Shown in pieces: positions 1 through 6,098 of a DNA stretch of 30,796 bases. The notes under the pieces were generated by a model. That model saw only the letters and a list, made by a program, of their open reading frames with translations, did not search any database and was not told where the DNA came from. Location: IMG/VR virus record IMGVR_UViG_3300035034_000396, positions 1 to 30,796 of that record. One strand, 5' to 3'. How positions within the stretch are numbered: position 1 is the stretch's first letter; each line of letters starts with the position of its first letter. Both the position numbers and the translations under genes were made by a program. This DNA comes from a virus.

Positions 1-2
1 CA

Positions 3-233
3 CTAGAGCTTTACGGAATTGAGTCACAAAAGCTAGACGCTTGGTCAAGAAAGCTCGGTATAGAATTGGATCACCATAACTGCGAATCAGACGTTGCAGC
101 ATGTCTTGATATATACAAGTATAAAAAGAGTTTCATGGAGGAACTACGTGGCAAAGAGAGAATCAAAAAAGAAGAAATCCAAAAAGAAGAAATCAAGAAA
201 GACGATAAAAAAAGAGGCTTGGAGGTGGTTTAG
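3..233 (+). CDS. DnaQ-like 3'-5' exonuclease, C-terminal fragment
   Basis: Open reading frame entering from the left edge and ending at TAG 231-233; 76 residues are visible. The piece LGIELDHHNCESDVAAC fits the last motif (HxxxxD) of DEDDh exonucleases of the DNA polymerase III epsilon (DnaQ) family, where the His and Asp help bind the catalytic metal ions. The family removes 3' nucleotides from DNA, for proofreading or end processing. After the motif comes a highly charged tail (K/E repeats) that overlaps the start of ninG in another frame by 86 bases. The N-terminal two thirds, including the DxE motif, lie outside the window, so the family call rests on one motif and its spacing. Confidence 0.6.
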   Translation, partial: LELYGIESQKLDAWSRKLGIELDHHNCESDVAACLDIYKYKKSFMEELRGKERIKKEEIQKEEIKKDDKKRGLEVV

Positions 234-594
234 TCTCTATATAAGAATTCGAGATGCTGACAGCAATGGTTACGGCACATGTGTGACCTGTGGTGTATAT
301 AGACCGTTTAAAGAGCTTCAAGCGGGTCATGCTGTTGGGGGTAGAACAAACGCTGTTTTATTCAATGAGGACTTAGTACATGCTCAGTGCTATGCCTGTA
401 ATATCATGCGCAATGGGAACTATGAAAGATACGCTTTATTTATGATCGATAAGTGCGGAAGAAAAAAGTATGAAGAGTTTTTAGGATTAAGACATAAGAC
501 TATAAAAATATCTGTTGCTGAGTTAGAAGAAATTGCAACCAAGTATAAAATGATGGCAGAGGTTCATGCCGATTTAAACGGTTTACAAATATGA
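148..594 (+). CDS. ninG: NinG-like recombination protein
   Basis: 148-residue protein resembling lambda NinG (Rap), a recombination protein that acts on branched DNA with phage recombinases. Visible are a very basic lysine-rich N-terminus (residues 1-22), a CxxC pair (C45, C48), the segment LQAGHAVGGRTNAVLF around H61, and HAQCYACN (C81, C84, N85). This Cys/His arrangement is typical of NinG and related to HNH-type zinc sites. The GTG start at 148 is preferred over an upstream ATG at 94 because GGAGG at 137-141 lies six bases before it. It overlaps the upstream exonuclease gene in a different frame, so bases 148-233 code for two proteins. Family assignment is fairly secure; the exact role here is inferred. 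Confidence 0.8.
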   Translation: MAKRESKKKKSKKKKSRKTIKKEAWRWFSLYIRIRDADSNGYGTCVTCGVYRPFKELQAGHAVGGRTNAVLFNEDLVHAQCYACNIMRNGNYERYALFMIDKCGRKKYEEFLGLRHKTIKISVAELEEIATKYKMMAEVHADLNGLQI

Positions 595-625
595 ATAGAA
601 ATATGAATAGTTTTTGTGGGGTTAA

Positions 626-1132
626 GTGGTGATTAGGTTTTTATCTAGGTTTAAATTATATAGATTCTTCCTTCAAACGTTCTTACCGAGTTTTTCTTTC
701 TATTCGAGAATAACTTCTATTAAAAGGGGCGATGTTAAGGCTTCTCTTGAAAGAGGTGACGTTATACTTACTAGGTCAAGATTTAATTTAACATCTATAT
801 TTATACCCGGTCTTTATTCCCATGCTTGTGTTTTTGATGGTCACAATGTAGTTGAGATGGTTTCCAGTGGCTATAGGGCAATTGATATAGACGATCTATT
901 GACTCACACCGACTATATTCAGGTATTAAGATTGAAAGAGGGTTTAAATTATTTTATTGAACAAGTTTTAAGTAGAGAGGGTGCAAGCTATGACATTGCA
1001 TTTAGACCAGACAATAAAAACTTGTATTGCACTGAATTGGTTGTTGAGTCTCTTCCCTTCAGTGTAGAAAAGAAGATGTGGATGCCGGATGACTTGTTAG
1101 AGCTAGGCTTTGAAAGAGTCCTTAAGATATAA
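626..1132 (+). CDS. YiiX/C92-like permuted papain-fold protein
   Basis: 168 residues. The layout fits the circularly permuted papain-like group (YiiX/YebB, NlpC/P60 superfamily): a GDVILTRS strand, then YSHACVF with the candidate catalytic His66, then LYCTELVV with candidate Cys135 and Glu137. Such proteins are thiol peptidases, amidases or acyl-modifying enzymes; the substrate cannot be told. The N-terminus (residues 3-28) is rich in aromatic and basic residues and could bind a membrane. GTG 626 is the only reasonable start, since no ATG or other start precedes the first domain strand; a weak GGGG lies just upstream. It sits among accessory genes rather than in a lysis cassette, so a role against host cell functions is possible but unproven. 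Confidence 0.6.
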   Translation: MVIRFLSRFKLYRFFLQTFLPSFSFYSRITSIKRGDVKASLERGDVILTRSRFNLTSIFIPGLYSHACVFDGHNVVEMVSSGYRAIDIDDLLTHTDYIQVLRLKEGLNYFIEQVLSREGASYDIAFRPDNKNLYCTELVVESLPFSVEKKMWMPDDLLELGFERVLKI

Positions 1133-1173
1133 TAGTTAGCCATGTGGGTATATGAAAAACACAAGGGGGAAAA

Positions 1174-1395
1174 ATGAAGATTAATCAAGTGGATATGAGA
1201 ATTTCTTTTTTAGAGGGGGGAGCAAAACAGTGCGATATAGCACAGATCAAAGAGATCAGAAAAATAATAGCTATGGAGATGGCCAGATGCCCCGAAACTC
1301 ATAAGTGCTTAATGGCAAATGGTCACGCCAACTTAAGAGCTGAAAAGAAACGACTTGTTAAGCTGTTGCCAAAGCTTCCGAAGTTTCTTAAATGA
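1174..1395 (+). CDS. small basic protein, unknown
   Basis: 73-residue protein with a strong ribosome binding site (AAGGGGGAAAA before ATG 1174). It has an N-terminal helix with acidic and basic residues, a central segment with two cysteines (MARCPETHKC) and a lysine/leucine-rich C-terminal helix. No family recognised. It is separated from the previous gene by 41 bases and followed by a 69-base gap with no clear signal other than the next ribosome binding site. High charge and small size are typical of phage early accessory proteins. Confidence 0.6.
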   Translation: MKINQVDMRISFLEGGAKQCDIAQIKEIRKIIAMEMARCPETHKCLMANGHANLRAEKKRLVKLLPKLPKFLK

Positions 1396-1464
1396 CATGC
1401 TTTATCATCTAAAATATAAGCATATTTCAATGAGGCGTTCCCAATGAACATAAAGAGGTGATCA

Positions 1465-1773
1465 ATGATACTAAGTAATCAAGCAAGGTGCCTTAAGTGT
1501 GGAGACGAACTCTATTCAGCATACACACATGACTATAAGGAATGCTCATGCGGTGAAATATTTGTTGACGGGGGCAGAAGCTATCTAAGACATGGATACA
1601 ACTCCCGTGACAATTATATGGATCTAAGTATAGTGATGGACGATTATCTCGCTGAGACATTGACATCGTCACTGGATTGGTGCGAGGAAAATGGAAGGAA
1701 TTTAACAGGTCAGATTTGCGCTATTGCTAGATGCTTGAGAGATTGCGGTTATGAGATAAGGGGGTTTGAATGA
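1465..1773 (+). CDS. zinc-ribbon-like small protein (DUF7695-like)
   Basis: 102 residues. The N-terminal half has a likely zinc ribbon: C9-x2-C12 followed by CSC (C27, C29), then FVDGGRSYLRHGY. This CxxCG...CSCG-x-DGG pattern is common in small phage and bacterial proteins of unknown function, which I recall as DUF7695-like. The C-terminal half is helical with three further cysteines. Start ATG 1465 follows AAGAGGTGATCA. The stop overlaps the next start by four bases (ATGA at 1770), which suggests translational coupling. The role is unknown. Confidence 0.7.
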   Translation: MILSNQARCLKCGDELYSAYTHDYKECSCGEIFVDGGRSYLRHGYNSRDNYMDLSIVMDDYLAETLTSSLDWCEENGRNLTGQICAIARCLRDCGYEIRGFE

Positions 1774-2069
1774 GTGATAGTTATGAGATGATAATAGGTG
1801 ACTTAAGAGATCATCTAGAAGAGGCGGAAGAAGAAAATAAGAAGCTCAAGCTGGCAGTGAAAGAATTGGTCAAAAGTAATGAGTTTTATGGTGATACTGA
1901 AAACTGGTGGTGGCAGCCAGGCGATTCTAATAAAACAGCGTGTGTAATAGATGATGTCGATATTTGTTACTCGGACTGGAGTGATGGATGCGCTGGAGCA
2001 AAGGCACGCGAAACAGCAAAGAATAAATATGTTATTAAGGCGCTTTATATACTGGATAGTGAGAAATGA
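1770..2069 (+). CDS. small acidic protein with coiled coil, unknown
   Basis: 99 residues starting at the ATGA overlap with the gene before. Residues 8-35 form an acidic then lysine-rich coiled coil (DHLEEAEEENKKLKLAVKEL). The second half is tryptophan-rich (NWWWQPGD) and ends with a segment GCAGAKARETA that faintly resembles GGVTARKTA in the gene at 2519, so the two might be distant relatives. No function recognised. The stop overlaps the next short gene by ATGA at 2066. Confidence 0.65.
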   Translation: MSDSYEMIIGDLRDHLEEAEEENKKLKLAVKELVKSNEFYGDTENWWWQPGDSNKTACVIDDVDICYSDWSDGCAGAKARETAKNKYVIKALYILDSEK

Positions 2070-2209
2070 AAGTACAGAACCCACCAAAGAAGAAATTCAA
2101 ATATTGGGGGTCAGGCTATTGGAGAAGTTACGACTCACTGAATAGGGTATCAGGGTTTTACACATGGAAACAAATTTTAAATTATATACAAAAAGGGAGA
2201 GTTAGATGA
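2066..2209 (+). CDS. 47-residue basic protein, translationally coupled
   Basis: Short reading frame of 47 residues with ATGA overlaps at both ends: its start shares bases with the stop of the gene before (2066-2069) and its stop shares bases with the next start (2206-2209). That double coupling is the main support for it being real. The product is basic and aromatic (KKKFKYWGSGYWRSYDSLN, later WKQILNYIQKGRVR). Nothing in it matches a family I know. An AAAAAGGGAGAG site near its end serves the next gene. Confidence 0.55.
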   Translation: MKVQNPPKKKFKYWGSGYWRSYDSLNRVSGFYTWKQILNYIQKGRVR

Positions 2210-2532
2210 GTGAGTCATGGGATGATTATATACCAGAACCTATCGAAAAGTTTCATAGTGAAGCTATTAGCTTAATAAAGTTGACCGATTTTAACCATTC
2301 TAATTGTTGTGAATTTGCAAAAGGCTATGCGCTTTCTGAACTAGATAATAAATCTGAAATCCAAAAACTCCAAGCCGCTTTAAATGAAGCTGACTTACTA
2401 ATGGAGAGCGTGGTGGGTATGTGTAGTAACCCTGACAAGGTAGATGCCTGTCATCTAATATTAAAAAGAACAGTAAAAACCCGAAATAATATTAGTGACA
2501 TTATGAACGAGATAAAAAATGAAAATAGGTAA
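2206..2532 (+). CDS. small helical protein, unknown
   Basis: 108 residues, predicted mostly helical and acidic, with a heptad-like stretch near residues 49-70 (DNKSEIQKLQAALNEADLLM) and a lysine-rich C-terminus. Three cysteines in the middle (NCCEF, MCSN, ACHL) form no obvious zinc motif. The start has a good ribosome binding site (AAAGGGAGAG). Its end overlaps the next gene by 14 bases in another frame. No recognisable domain; it is probably an early-region accessory protein. Confidence 0.6.
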   Translation: MSESWDDYIPEPIEKFHSEAISLIKLTDFNHSNCCEFAKGYALSELDNKSEIQKLQAALNEADLLMESVVGMCSNPDKVDACHLILKRTVKTRNNISDIMNEIKNENR

Positions 2533-2827
2533 ATGGTATTTAACTATAACTCTATTTAAAAAGCATATATTAGAGGTTGGTATTGGTGAGAATTACAGCA
2601 CAACTAATACCATTTATTTCACTAAAGAGTTTAGGTTATTGTGTTTTTATCTATCTATAACTAAGCCTACACTAAAATATTTAAACGAGATAAAGAGAGG
2701 CGAGGATATTGGTGGCGTTACCGCCCGAAAAACAGCAAACCATCCCGACGTAACAAATGCAATGGAGTTAATTAAGTCAGATTGTTTACCAATTAAGAAT
2801 ATCCATTATTGCAAGGAGAAGAAATGA
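2519..2827 (+). CDS. small protein, unknown
   Basis: 102 residues. Starts inside the end of the preceding gene and ends in an ATGA overlap with the next one (2824-2827), so it is part of a coupled run of accessory genes. The first half looks beta-rich (KWYLTITLFKKHILEVGIG), the second helical, with GGVTARKTANHPDVTNAM, which recalls a segment of the gene at 1770. The C-terminus contains the AAGGAGAAGAA ribosome binding site of the next gene. No function can be assigned. Confidence 0.6.
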   Translation: MKIGKWYLTITLFKKHILEVGIGENYSTTNTIYFTKEFRLLCFYLSITKPTLKYLNEIKRGEDIGGVTARKTANHPDVTNAMELIKSDCLPIKNIHYCKEKK

Positions 2828-3468
2828 AAGCATTTATAAACACACCAATAACAAAAAAGCAGTTTATTAAAAACATCAAGTGGCATATGGAACAAGATGC
2901 GATCATTAAAGTAACCTACGGCAAGGGATTAGGAAGTAACTTTAAAGGGTGCGCGGTCGGTTGCTCCTTAAGCTCTATTCGGATGCATCTCGGGGTCGAC
3001 ATTCAGCTGAGTGACCACTCTTTATATGAAAAATATCTAGGCGCTCCAAAGTGGCTTGCAAAGCTTGAAGACTTTTTATTTGAGAGGTTACCAAGTGACA
3101 GACCGTGGACACTAGAATTTTCTAAGGCGATTAACGTTGGTGCTGATTTAGATAAAATAAAAGTCCCGTTTATTGTTTATATAATGGAAGAAAACCTTAA
3201 AGCGCTCGACCCGTTGAGGGGTTATCAAGACGAGCAGTGGTTAATAGATTGCAAGAACGCAGTCTATTATATGATCTTTGCCCAAGAGAGCGGTGATAGT
3301 GAGCTTATCGATGATGCAAGGTCAGCAGTAGAGTCAGCAGTAGAGTCAGCAGTAATGTCAGTAGAAGGGTCAGCAACACGGTCAGTAAGATGGTCAGTAG
3401 AATGGCCAGAAACATGGTCAGCAATATGGTCAGTAGGGCGGTCAGCAGTTACCTTGAGAATATACTAA
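2824..3468 (+). CDS. repeat-tailed phage protein, C-terminally truncated by frameshift
   Basis: As it stands, 214 residues. The N-terminal domain (about 1-165) resembles a family I know from phage genomes: a start like ITKKQFIKNIKWHMEQD, a GCAVGCSL motif, a PKWLAKLEDFLFE segment, and then a tail of four-residue repeats (S-A/V-x-x). Its function is unknown. Here the tail is read from 12-bp DNA repeats beginning at 3322. After eleven units a 31-nt insertion shifts the frame and the protein ends in TLRIY. The ancestral end (KYADILLDMMKLCK) survives in another frame at 3485-3568. Deleting the 31 nt would give a 237-residue protein. ATG 2824 is chosen because AAGGAGAAGAA precedes it. Whether the truncated form works is unknown. 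Confidence 0.65.
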   Translation: MKAFINTPITKKQFIKNIKWHMEQDAIIKVTYGKGLGSNFKGCAVGCSLSSIRMHLGVDIQLSDHSLYEKYLGAPKWLAKLEDFLFERLPSDRPWTLEFSKAINVGADLDKIKVPFIVYIMEENLKALDPLRGYQDEQWLIDCKNAVYYMIFAQESGDSELIDDARSAVESAVESAVMSVEGSATRSVRWSVEWPETWSAIWSVGRSAVTLRIY

Positions 3469-3520
3469 ACAACATCAAGGATGGTCAGTAATATGGTCAG
3501 TAGAAAGGTCAGTAACATTT
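3322..3520 (+). repeat. 12-bp degenerate tandem array, coding
   Basis: Fourteen units of about 12 bp with consensus TCAGYARNANGG start at 3322, 3334, 3346, 3358, 3370, 3382, 3394, 3406, 3418, 3430, 3442, 3485, 3497 and 3509. The first two are identical and the rest differ at a few sites. In frame they encode S-A/V-x-x repeats. The eleventh unit is interrupted: TCAGCAGT, then 31 nt of foreign sequence, then ATGG. Because the unit is a multiple of three, gain or loss of units would keep the frame; the 31-nt insertion does not. Confidence 0.9.
3449..3485 (+). repeat. 37-bp direct repeat, copy A (inside the coding array)
   Basis: Perfect 37-base match to 3653-3689. It begins TTACCTTGAG and ends CATCAAGGATGGT. 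The copy contains a 6-bp dyad, CCTTGA...TCAAGG, separated by 17 bases. This copy sits inside the 12-bp array and causes the frameshift of the repeat-tailed gene. Microhomology (ATGGT) at its right edge is shared with many array units, so it looks like the inserted copy. Confidence 0.95.
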
Positions 3521-3568
3521 AAAAAATACGCCGACATACTTCTTGATATGATGAAGCTGTGCAAATGA
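3485..3568 (+). pseudogene. out-of-frame C-terminal remnant of the repeat-tailed gene
   Basis: Read in the frame beginning at 3485, this stretch continues the repeat pattern (SVIWSVERSVTF) and ends with KYADILLDMMKLCK and a TGA at 3566-3568. Proteins of this family, as I recall them, end in a similar YAD-x-L helix after the repeats. It lies +1 relative to the upstream reading frame, separated by the 31-nt insertion, and has no start or ribosome binding site of its own. Confidence 0.7.
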
Positions 3569-3636
3569 AAGGGTCAGACCAAATAGAGAAATGAGAGAGA
3601 AAAAGAATAAAATCATAACCTGACTAATTAGCTAAG

Positions 3637-3665
3637 TTGATATTGCGTTCATTTACCTTGAGAAT
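3637..3665 (+). promoter_or_regulatory. possible sigma70-type promoter before the phosphoesterase gene
   Basis: TTGATA at 3637-3642, a 17-base spacer and GAGAAT at 3660-3665, just before the gene at 3693. The -10 element is weak and overlaps the direct repeat. The rest of the 3569-3692 gap is purine-rich and holds only two tiny reading frames of about ten codons. Confidence 0.25.
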
Positions 3666-3689
3666 ATACTAAACAACATCAAGGATGGT
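3653..3689 (+). repeat. 37-bp direct repeat, copy B (5' region of the phosphoesterase gene)
   Basis: Second copy of the 37-base repeat, 204 bases downstream of copy A. Here it provides AAGGA (3681-3685) as ribosome binding site for the TTG start at 3693, so this copy is the functional and probably original one. It includes the CCTTGA...TCAAGG dyad, which could form a weak hairpin or a protein binding site in the leader. Confidence 0.95.
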
Positions 3690-3692
3690 AGT

Positions 3693-4427
3693 TTGAGCGT
3701 AAAAAAAGTAAACTGCAAGGGTAGAAGTATACTAATTGTGCCCGACCAACATTGTCCCCACGACCACCAAGATGCCTTACTGTTTCTTGAGGCCGTCAAA
3801 AAAAAACATTGTGATGAAAACTCTATCTATATTAATCTCGGAGATGAGATAGACGGGAATCAAATTTCTTTTCATGAAAAAGATCCAGATATGCCATTTA
3901 GTCCCACTACTGAGCTAGAGGCAGCGGTCGAAAGAATCCAAGAGTATTATGAGATATTCCCTAAAATGTATGTCTGTGATTCAAATCACGGCTCGTTAGT
4001 TTATCGTCGAGCAAAATATGCCGGCATACCAAAGCAGTGCATTAAGTCTTATCAAGAAATACTTGGAACTCCCGGGTGGCATTGGCATGAAGACTACTTA
4101 TTGCAAACTCATGTTGGAGATATTTATGTATGTCACGGTAAAACATCTGGGGTAGGTAAGCTTGCTAAAGAGATGGGAACATATGGAGCAATTCAAGGTC
4201 ACACTCATAGTAAGTTTAATATAAATTGGTTTGCCACAGCAACATGGGATCGATTCGATTCATTTAGTGGGTGCTTAATAGACAGAAAGTCATTGGCCTT
4301 TGCATATGGAAAGAACCACATACCAAAGCCCATACTTGGGTGCATGATTATAACAAAGTACGGTTACCCAAAATTAATTAAGATGGTAACAAACGAGAAT
4401 GATAGATGGATCATGGAGCTTCCTTAA
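3693..4427 (+). CDS. calcineurin-like metallophosphoesterase
   Basis: 244 residues with the metal-binding motifs of the calcineurin-like phosphoesterase superfamily in order: DQH (D18, H20), GDEID (50-54), SNHG (97-100, in place of the usual GNHE/D), VCHGK (H148) and GHTH (169-172). Such enzymes use two metal ions to cleave phosphomono- or diesters; phage members are often linked to nucleotide or nucleic-acid end processing, but the substrate here is unknown. The start is TTG 3693, with AAGGA seven bases before it; no ATG or GTG lies nearer. The end overlaps a short gene at 4406. The Gly-to-Ser change in the third motif is mild and the metal ligands are kept. Confidence 0.85.
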   Translation: MSVKKVNCKGRSILIVPDQHCPHDHQDALLFLEAVKKKHCDENSIYINLGDEIDGNQISFHEKDPDMPFSPTTELEAAVERIQEYYEIFPKMYVCDSNHGSLVYRRAKYAGIPKQCIKSYQEILGTPGWHWHEDYLLQTHVGDIYVCHGKTSGVGKLAKEMGTYGAIQGHTHSKFNINWFATATWDRFDSFSGCLIDRKSLAFAYGKNHIPKPILGCMIITKYGYPKLIKMVTNENDRWIMELP

Positions 4428-4561
4428 CTCGGGTACAAATTAAATTAATAGAAGATATGCTGCTAATAGCAGACGATGATACAATTTCATATATAGAATA
4501 TGAAACAGAGGCTAGCGTTATTGACAAGAAAAGGGCGGTGTTTTGGAGTATGGAAAAATAA
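4406..4561 (+). CDS. 51-residue acidic protein
   Basis: Short reading frame beginning inside the end of the phosphoesterase gene (22-base overlap) and running into the next gene. The product starts MDHGASLTRVQIKLIEDML and then has an acidic middle (ADDDTISYIEYETEA). It fills a stretch that would otherwise be an unexplained 115-base gap in a densely packed genome, and its codon use (AGG, ATA) resembles its neighbours. A weak GAG lies eight bases before the ATG. No family recognised; support comes mainly from position and overlap. Confidence 0.45.
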   Translation: MDHGASLTRVQIKLIEDMLLIADDDTISYIEYETEASVIDKKRAVFWSMEK

Positions 4562-4761
4562 TTGATGTTTGCTTTAAAGATAAGAGGGTCAATCTCACTT
4601 ACGAGTACCGCCTTCAATTGCAAGAACACGAAAAACTAAGAACTAAATTCAACGAAGCGGCCGTTTTAATTAAGGGATTAGTTAACTCTAAAAGCCAAGA
4701 AGCATATATGTTTCGTGAGCTTTCTTGTATTCTTGACGACCTAAGAAAAAACATTAAGTAA
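4543..4761 (+). CDS. small helical protein, unknown
   Basis: 72 residues, helical and charged, with a coiled-coil-like centre (YEYRLQLQEHEKLRTKF) and a second helix near the end (FRELSCILDDLRKNIK). The start is probably TTG 4543, since AAGGG lies seven bases before it and no in-frame ATG exists until late in the gene. It overlaps the preceding short gene by 19 bases. It is the last gene before a promoter-bearing gap. Confidence 0.5.
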   Translation: MEYGKIIDVCFKDKRVNLTYEYRLQLQEHEKLRTKFNEAAVLIKGLVNSKSQEAYMFRELSCILDDLRKNIK

Positions 4762-4779
4762 CGCATTCAGTCTCAACTC

Positions 4780-4808
4780 TTGACACACCGTTAAGAAGTC
4801 CATAGCAT
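4780..4808 (+). promoter_or_regulatory. sigma70-type promoter of the methyltransferase-packaging operon
   Basis: Perfect -35 TTGACA at 4780-4785, 17-base spacer, -10 TAGCAT at 4803-4808. It lies in the 74-base gap before the methyltransferase gene, whose ATG (4836) follows TAGGAGTGAATC. This is the clearest promoter in the window and could drive the packaging and head genes that follow without another obvious break. Confidence 0.55.
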
Positions 4809-4835
4809 TTATTTAAAACACTTTAGGAGTGAATC

Positions 4836-6098
4836 ATGGAGCTTAGGGCCAACGAAACAAAGATAAAATGTGAGTACGGAAAACTAGAAGACATACATAA
4901 ATTAATACCAAATCCAAAAAACCCAAACAAACACCCCGATGAACAAATTAAAAGACTGTCTGAGATAATTGATTATCAAGGCATGAGAAGTCCTATCGTT
5001 GTTTCTAAGAGATCCGGATTCATTACGAAGGGACATGGCAGACTTGAAGCTTTAAAGCTTTTGGGTTGGGATAAGGCACCCGTTGACTACCAAGACTATG
5101 ACGATGAAGCTCAAGAGTACGCTGACATCGTAGCAGACAATGCAATTGCAGAATGGTCGATTCAAGACTTATCAGAAATAAATGCTGAGATACTTGATCT
5201 AGGTCCTGACTTTGACATTGATCTATTGGGTCTTAAAGACTTTGTTATTGAACCCGTTGAGAAATACGACGAGGAAACAGAAGATAATGTACCAGAGCTT
5301 AAAGGTGACCCGATTACTAAGAAGGGTGACGTTTGGCTATTGGGTGATCACAGAGTTATGTGCGGTGATTCGACTGTGATTGATGATGTCGAGAAGTTAA
5401 TGAATGGCGAGAAGGCTGACCTGTTGCATACCGACCCACCTTATAATGTAAACTATTCAAACGCTGACCGACCAAAGGCAGGAAAGACCGACTTTGGTCA
5501 CATAAAAAACGACAAGATGGACGATGCGTCTTTTTATCAGTTTTTATATGATTCGTTTGTTTGCGGATTTCACTCTTGTGGCGAAAACTCCATGGCATAC
5601 GTTTGGTGCGCAGCCTTGGAGCATATTAACTTTACTCAAGCACTAATTGATTCTGGATGGGGATACAACCAGCAGATCATATGGAAAAAGCCCATGCTGT
5701 TAGGTCGTGGAAAATATCAGTGGGCGCATGAACCATGTCTGACGGCAGTTAAAGGAAAACCATTCTTTACGGGCGACAGGACAAAAACAACCCTATGGGA
5801 CTTTGGTGGCTATGATAAGTCTAAAAATGTACACCCGACACAGAAGCCAGTGGTGATTCCAGAGGAGGCCGTAAATAACAGCTCAGAAGTTGGGGGCGTT
5901 GTCCTTGATCTATTCCTTGGATCAGGATCGACATTAATAGCTTGCGAGAAAACAAACCGAAAATGCTACGGCATGGAACTGGATGAACATTACTGTGATG
6001 TAATCGTTAATAGATATATAAAATATACTGGTGATAAAAATGTGACACTTGAAAGCACAGGAGAGAGATATGTCGACCTCGAAAAATCTAGAGTGTAG
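4836..6098 (+). CDS. ParB-domain DNA methyltransferase (N4/N6 type)
   Basis: 420 residues in two parts. Residues about 14-135 are a ParB/sulfiredoxin-like N-terminal domain with ITKGHGRLEALKLLG (63-77). Residues about 165-397 are an amino-methyltransferase of the DNA methylase N-4/N-6 family: TDPPYN (199-204) is the catalytic motif and LDLFLGSGST (357-366) the S-adenosylmethionine-binding motif, so the order is that of beta-class enzymes. It should methylate adenine N6 or cytosine N4, probably to protect phage DNA from host restriction. No restriction endonuclease partner is seen except the HNH gene that follows. The C-terminal tail (398-420) resembles the tail of that HNH protein, as if the end of the gene had been duplicated. 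Confidence 0.9.
   Translation: MELRANETKIKCEYGKLEDIHKLIPNPKNPNKHPDEQIKRLSEIIDYQGMRSPIVVSKRSGFITKGHGRLEALKLLGWDKAPVDYQDYDDEAQEYADIVADNAIAEWSIQDLSEINAEILDLGPDFDIDLLGLKDFVIEPVEKYDEETEDNVPELKGDPITKKGDVWLLGDHRVMCGDSTVIDDVEKLMNGEKADLLHTDPPYNVNYSNADRPKAGKTDFGHIKNDKMDDASFYQFLYDSFVCGFHSCGENSMAYVWCAALEHINFTQALIDSGWGYNQQIIWKKPMLLGRGKYQWAHEPCLTAVKGKPFFTGDRTKTTLWDFGGYDKSKNVHPTQKPVVIPEEAVNNSSEVGGVVLDLFLGSGSTLIACEKTNRKCYGMELDEHYCDVIVNRYIKYTGDKNVTLESTGERYVDLEKSRV

Noticed and set aside
595-612. Short tandem repeat AATATGAATAG after ninG
   Set aside because: Only two copies of about 12 bases after a stop codon; likely slippage with no sign of function.
988-1188. Open frames on the minus strand through the + strand genes (for example 988-1188, 4411-4629, 17947-18435)
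   Set aside because: They lie inside well-supported genes, lack ribosome binding sites, and translate to low-complexity serine/leucine-rich sequences typical of antisense frames.
1951-2145. 64-codon + strand frame overlapping the 1770 and 2066 genes
   Set aside because: It overlaps two genes that are better supported by ATGA coupling and has no ribosome binding site.
3569-3692. Tiny coupled frames (MKGSDQIEK, MREKNKIIT) in the gap before the phosphoesterase gene
   Set aside because: At nine codons each in a purine-rich gap, they are not distinguishable from chance.
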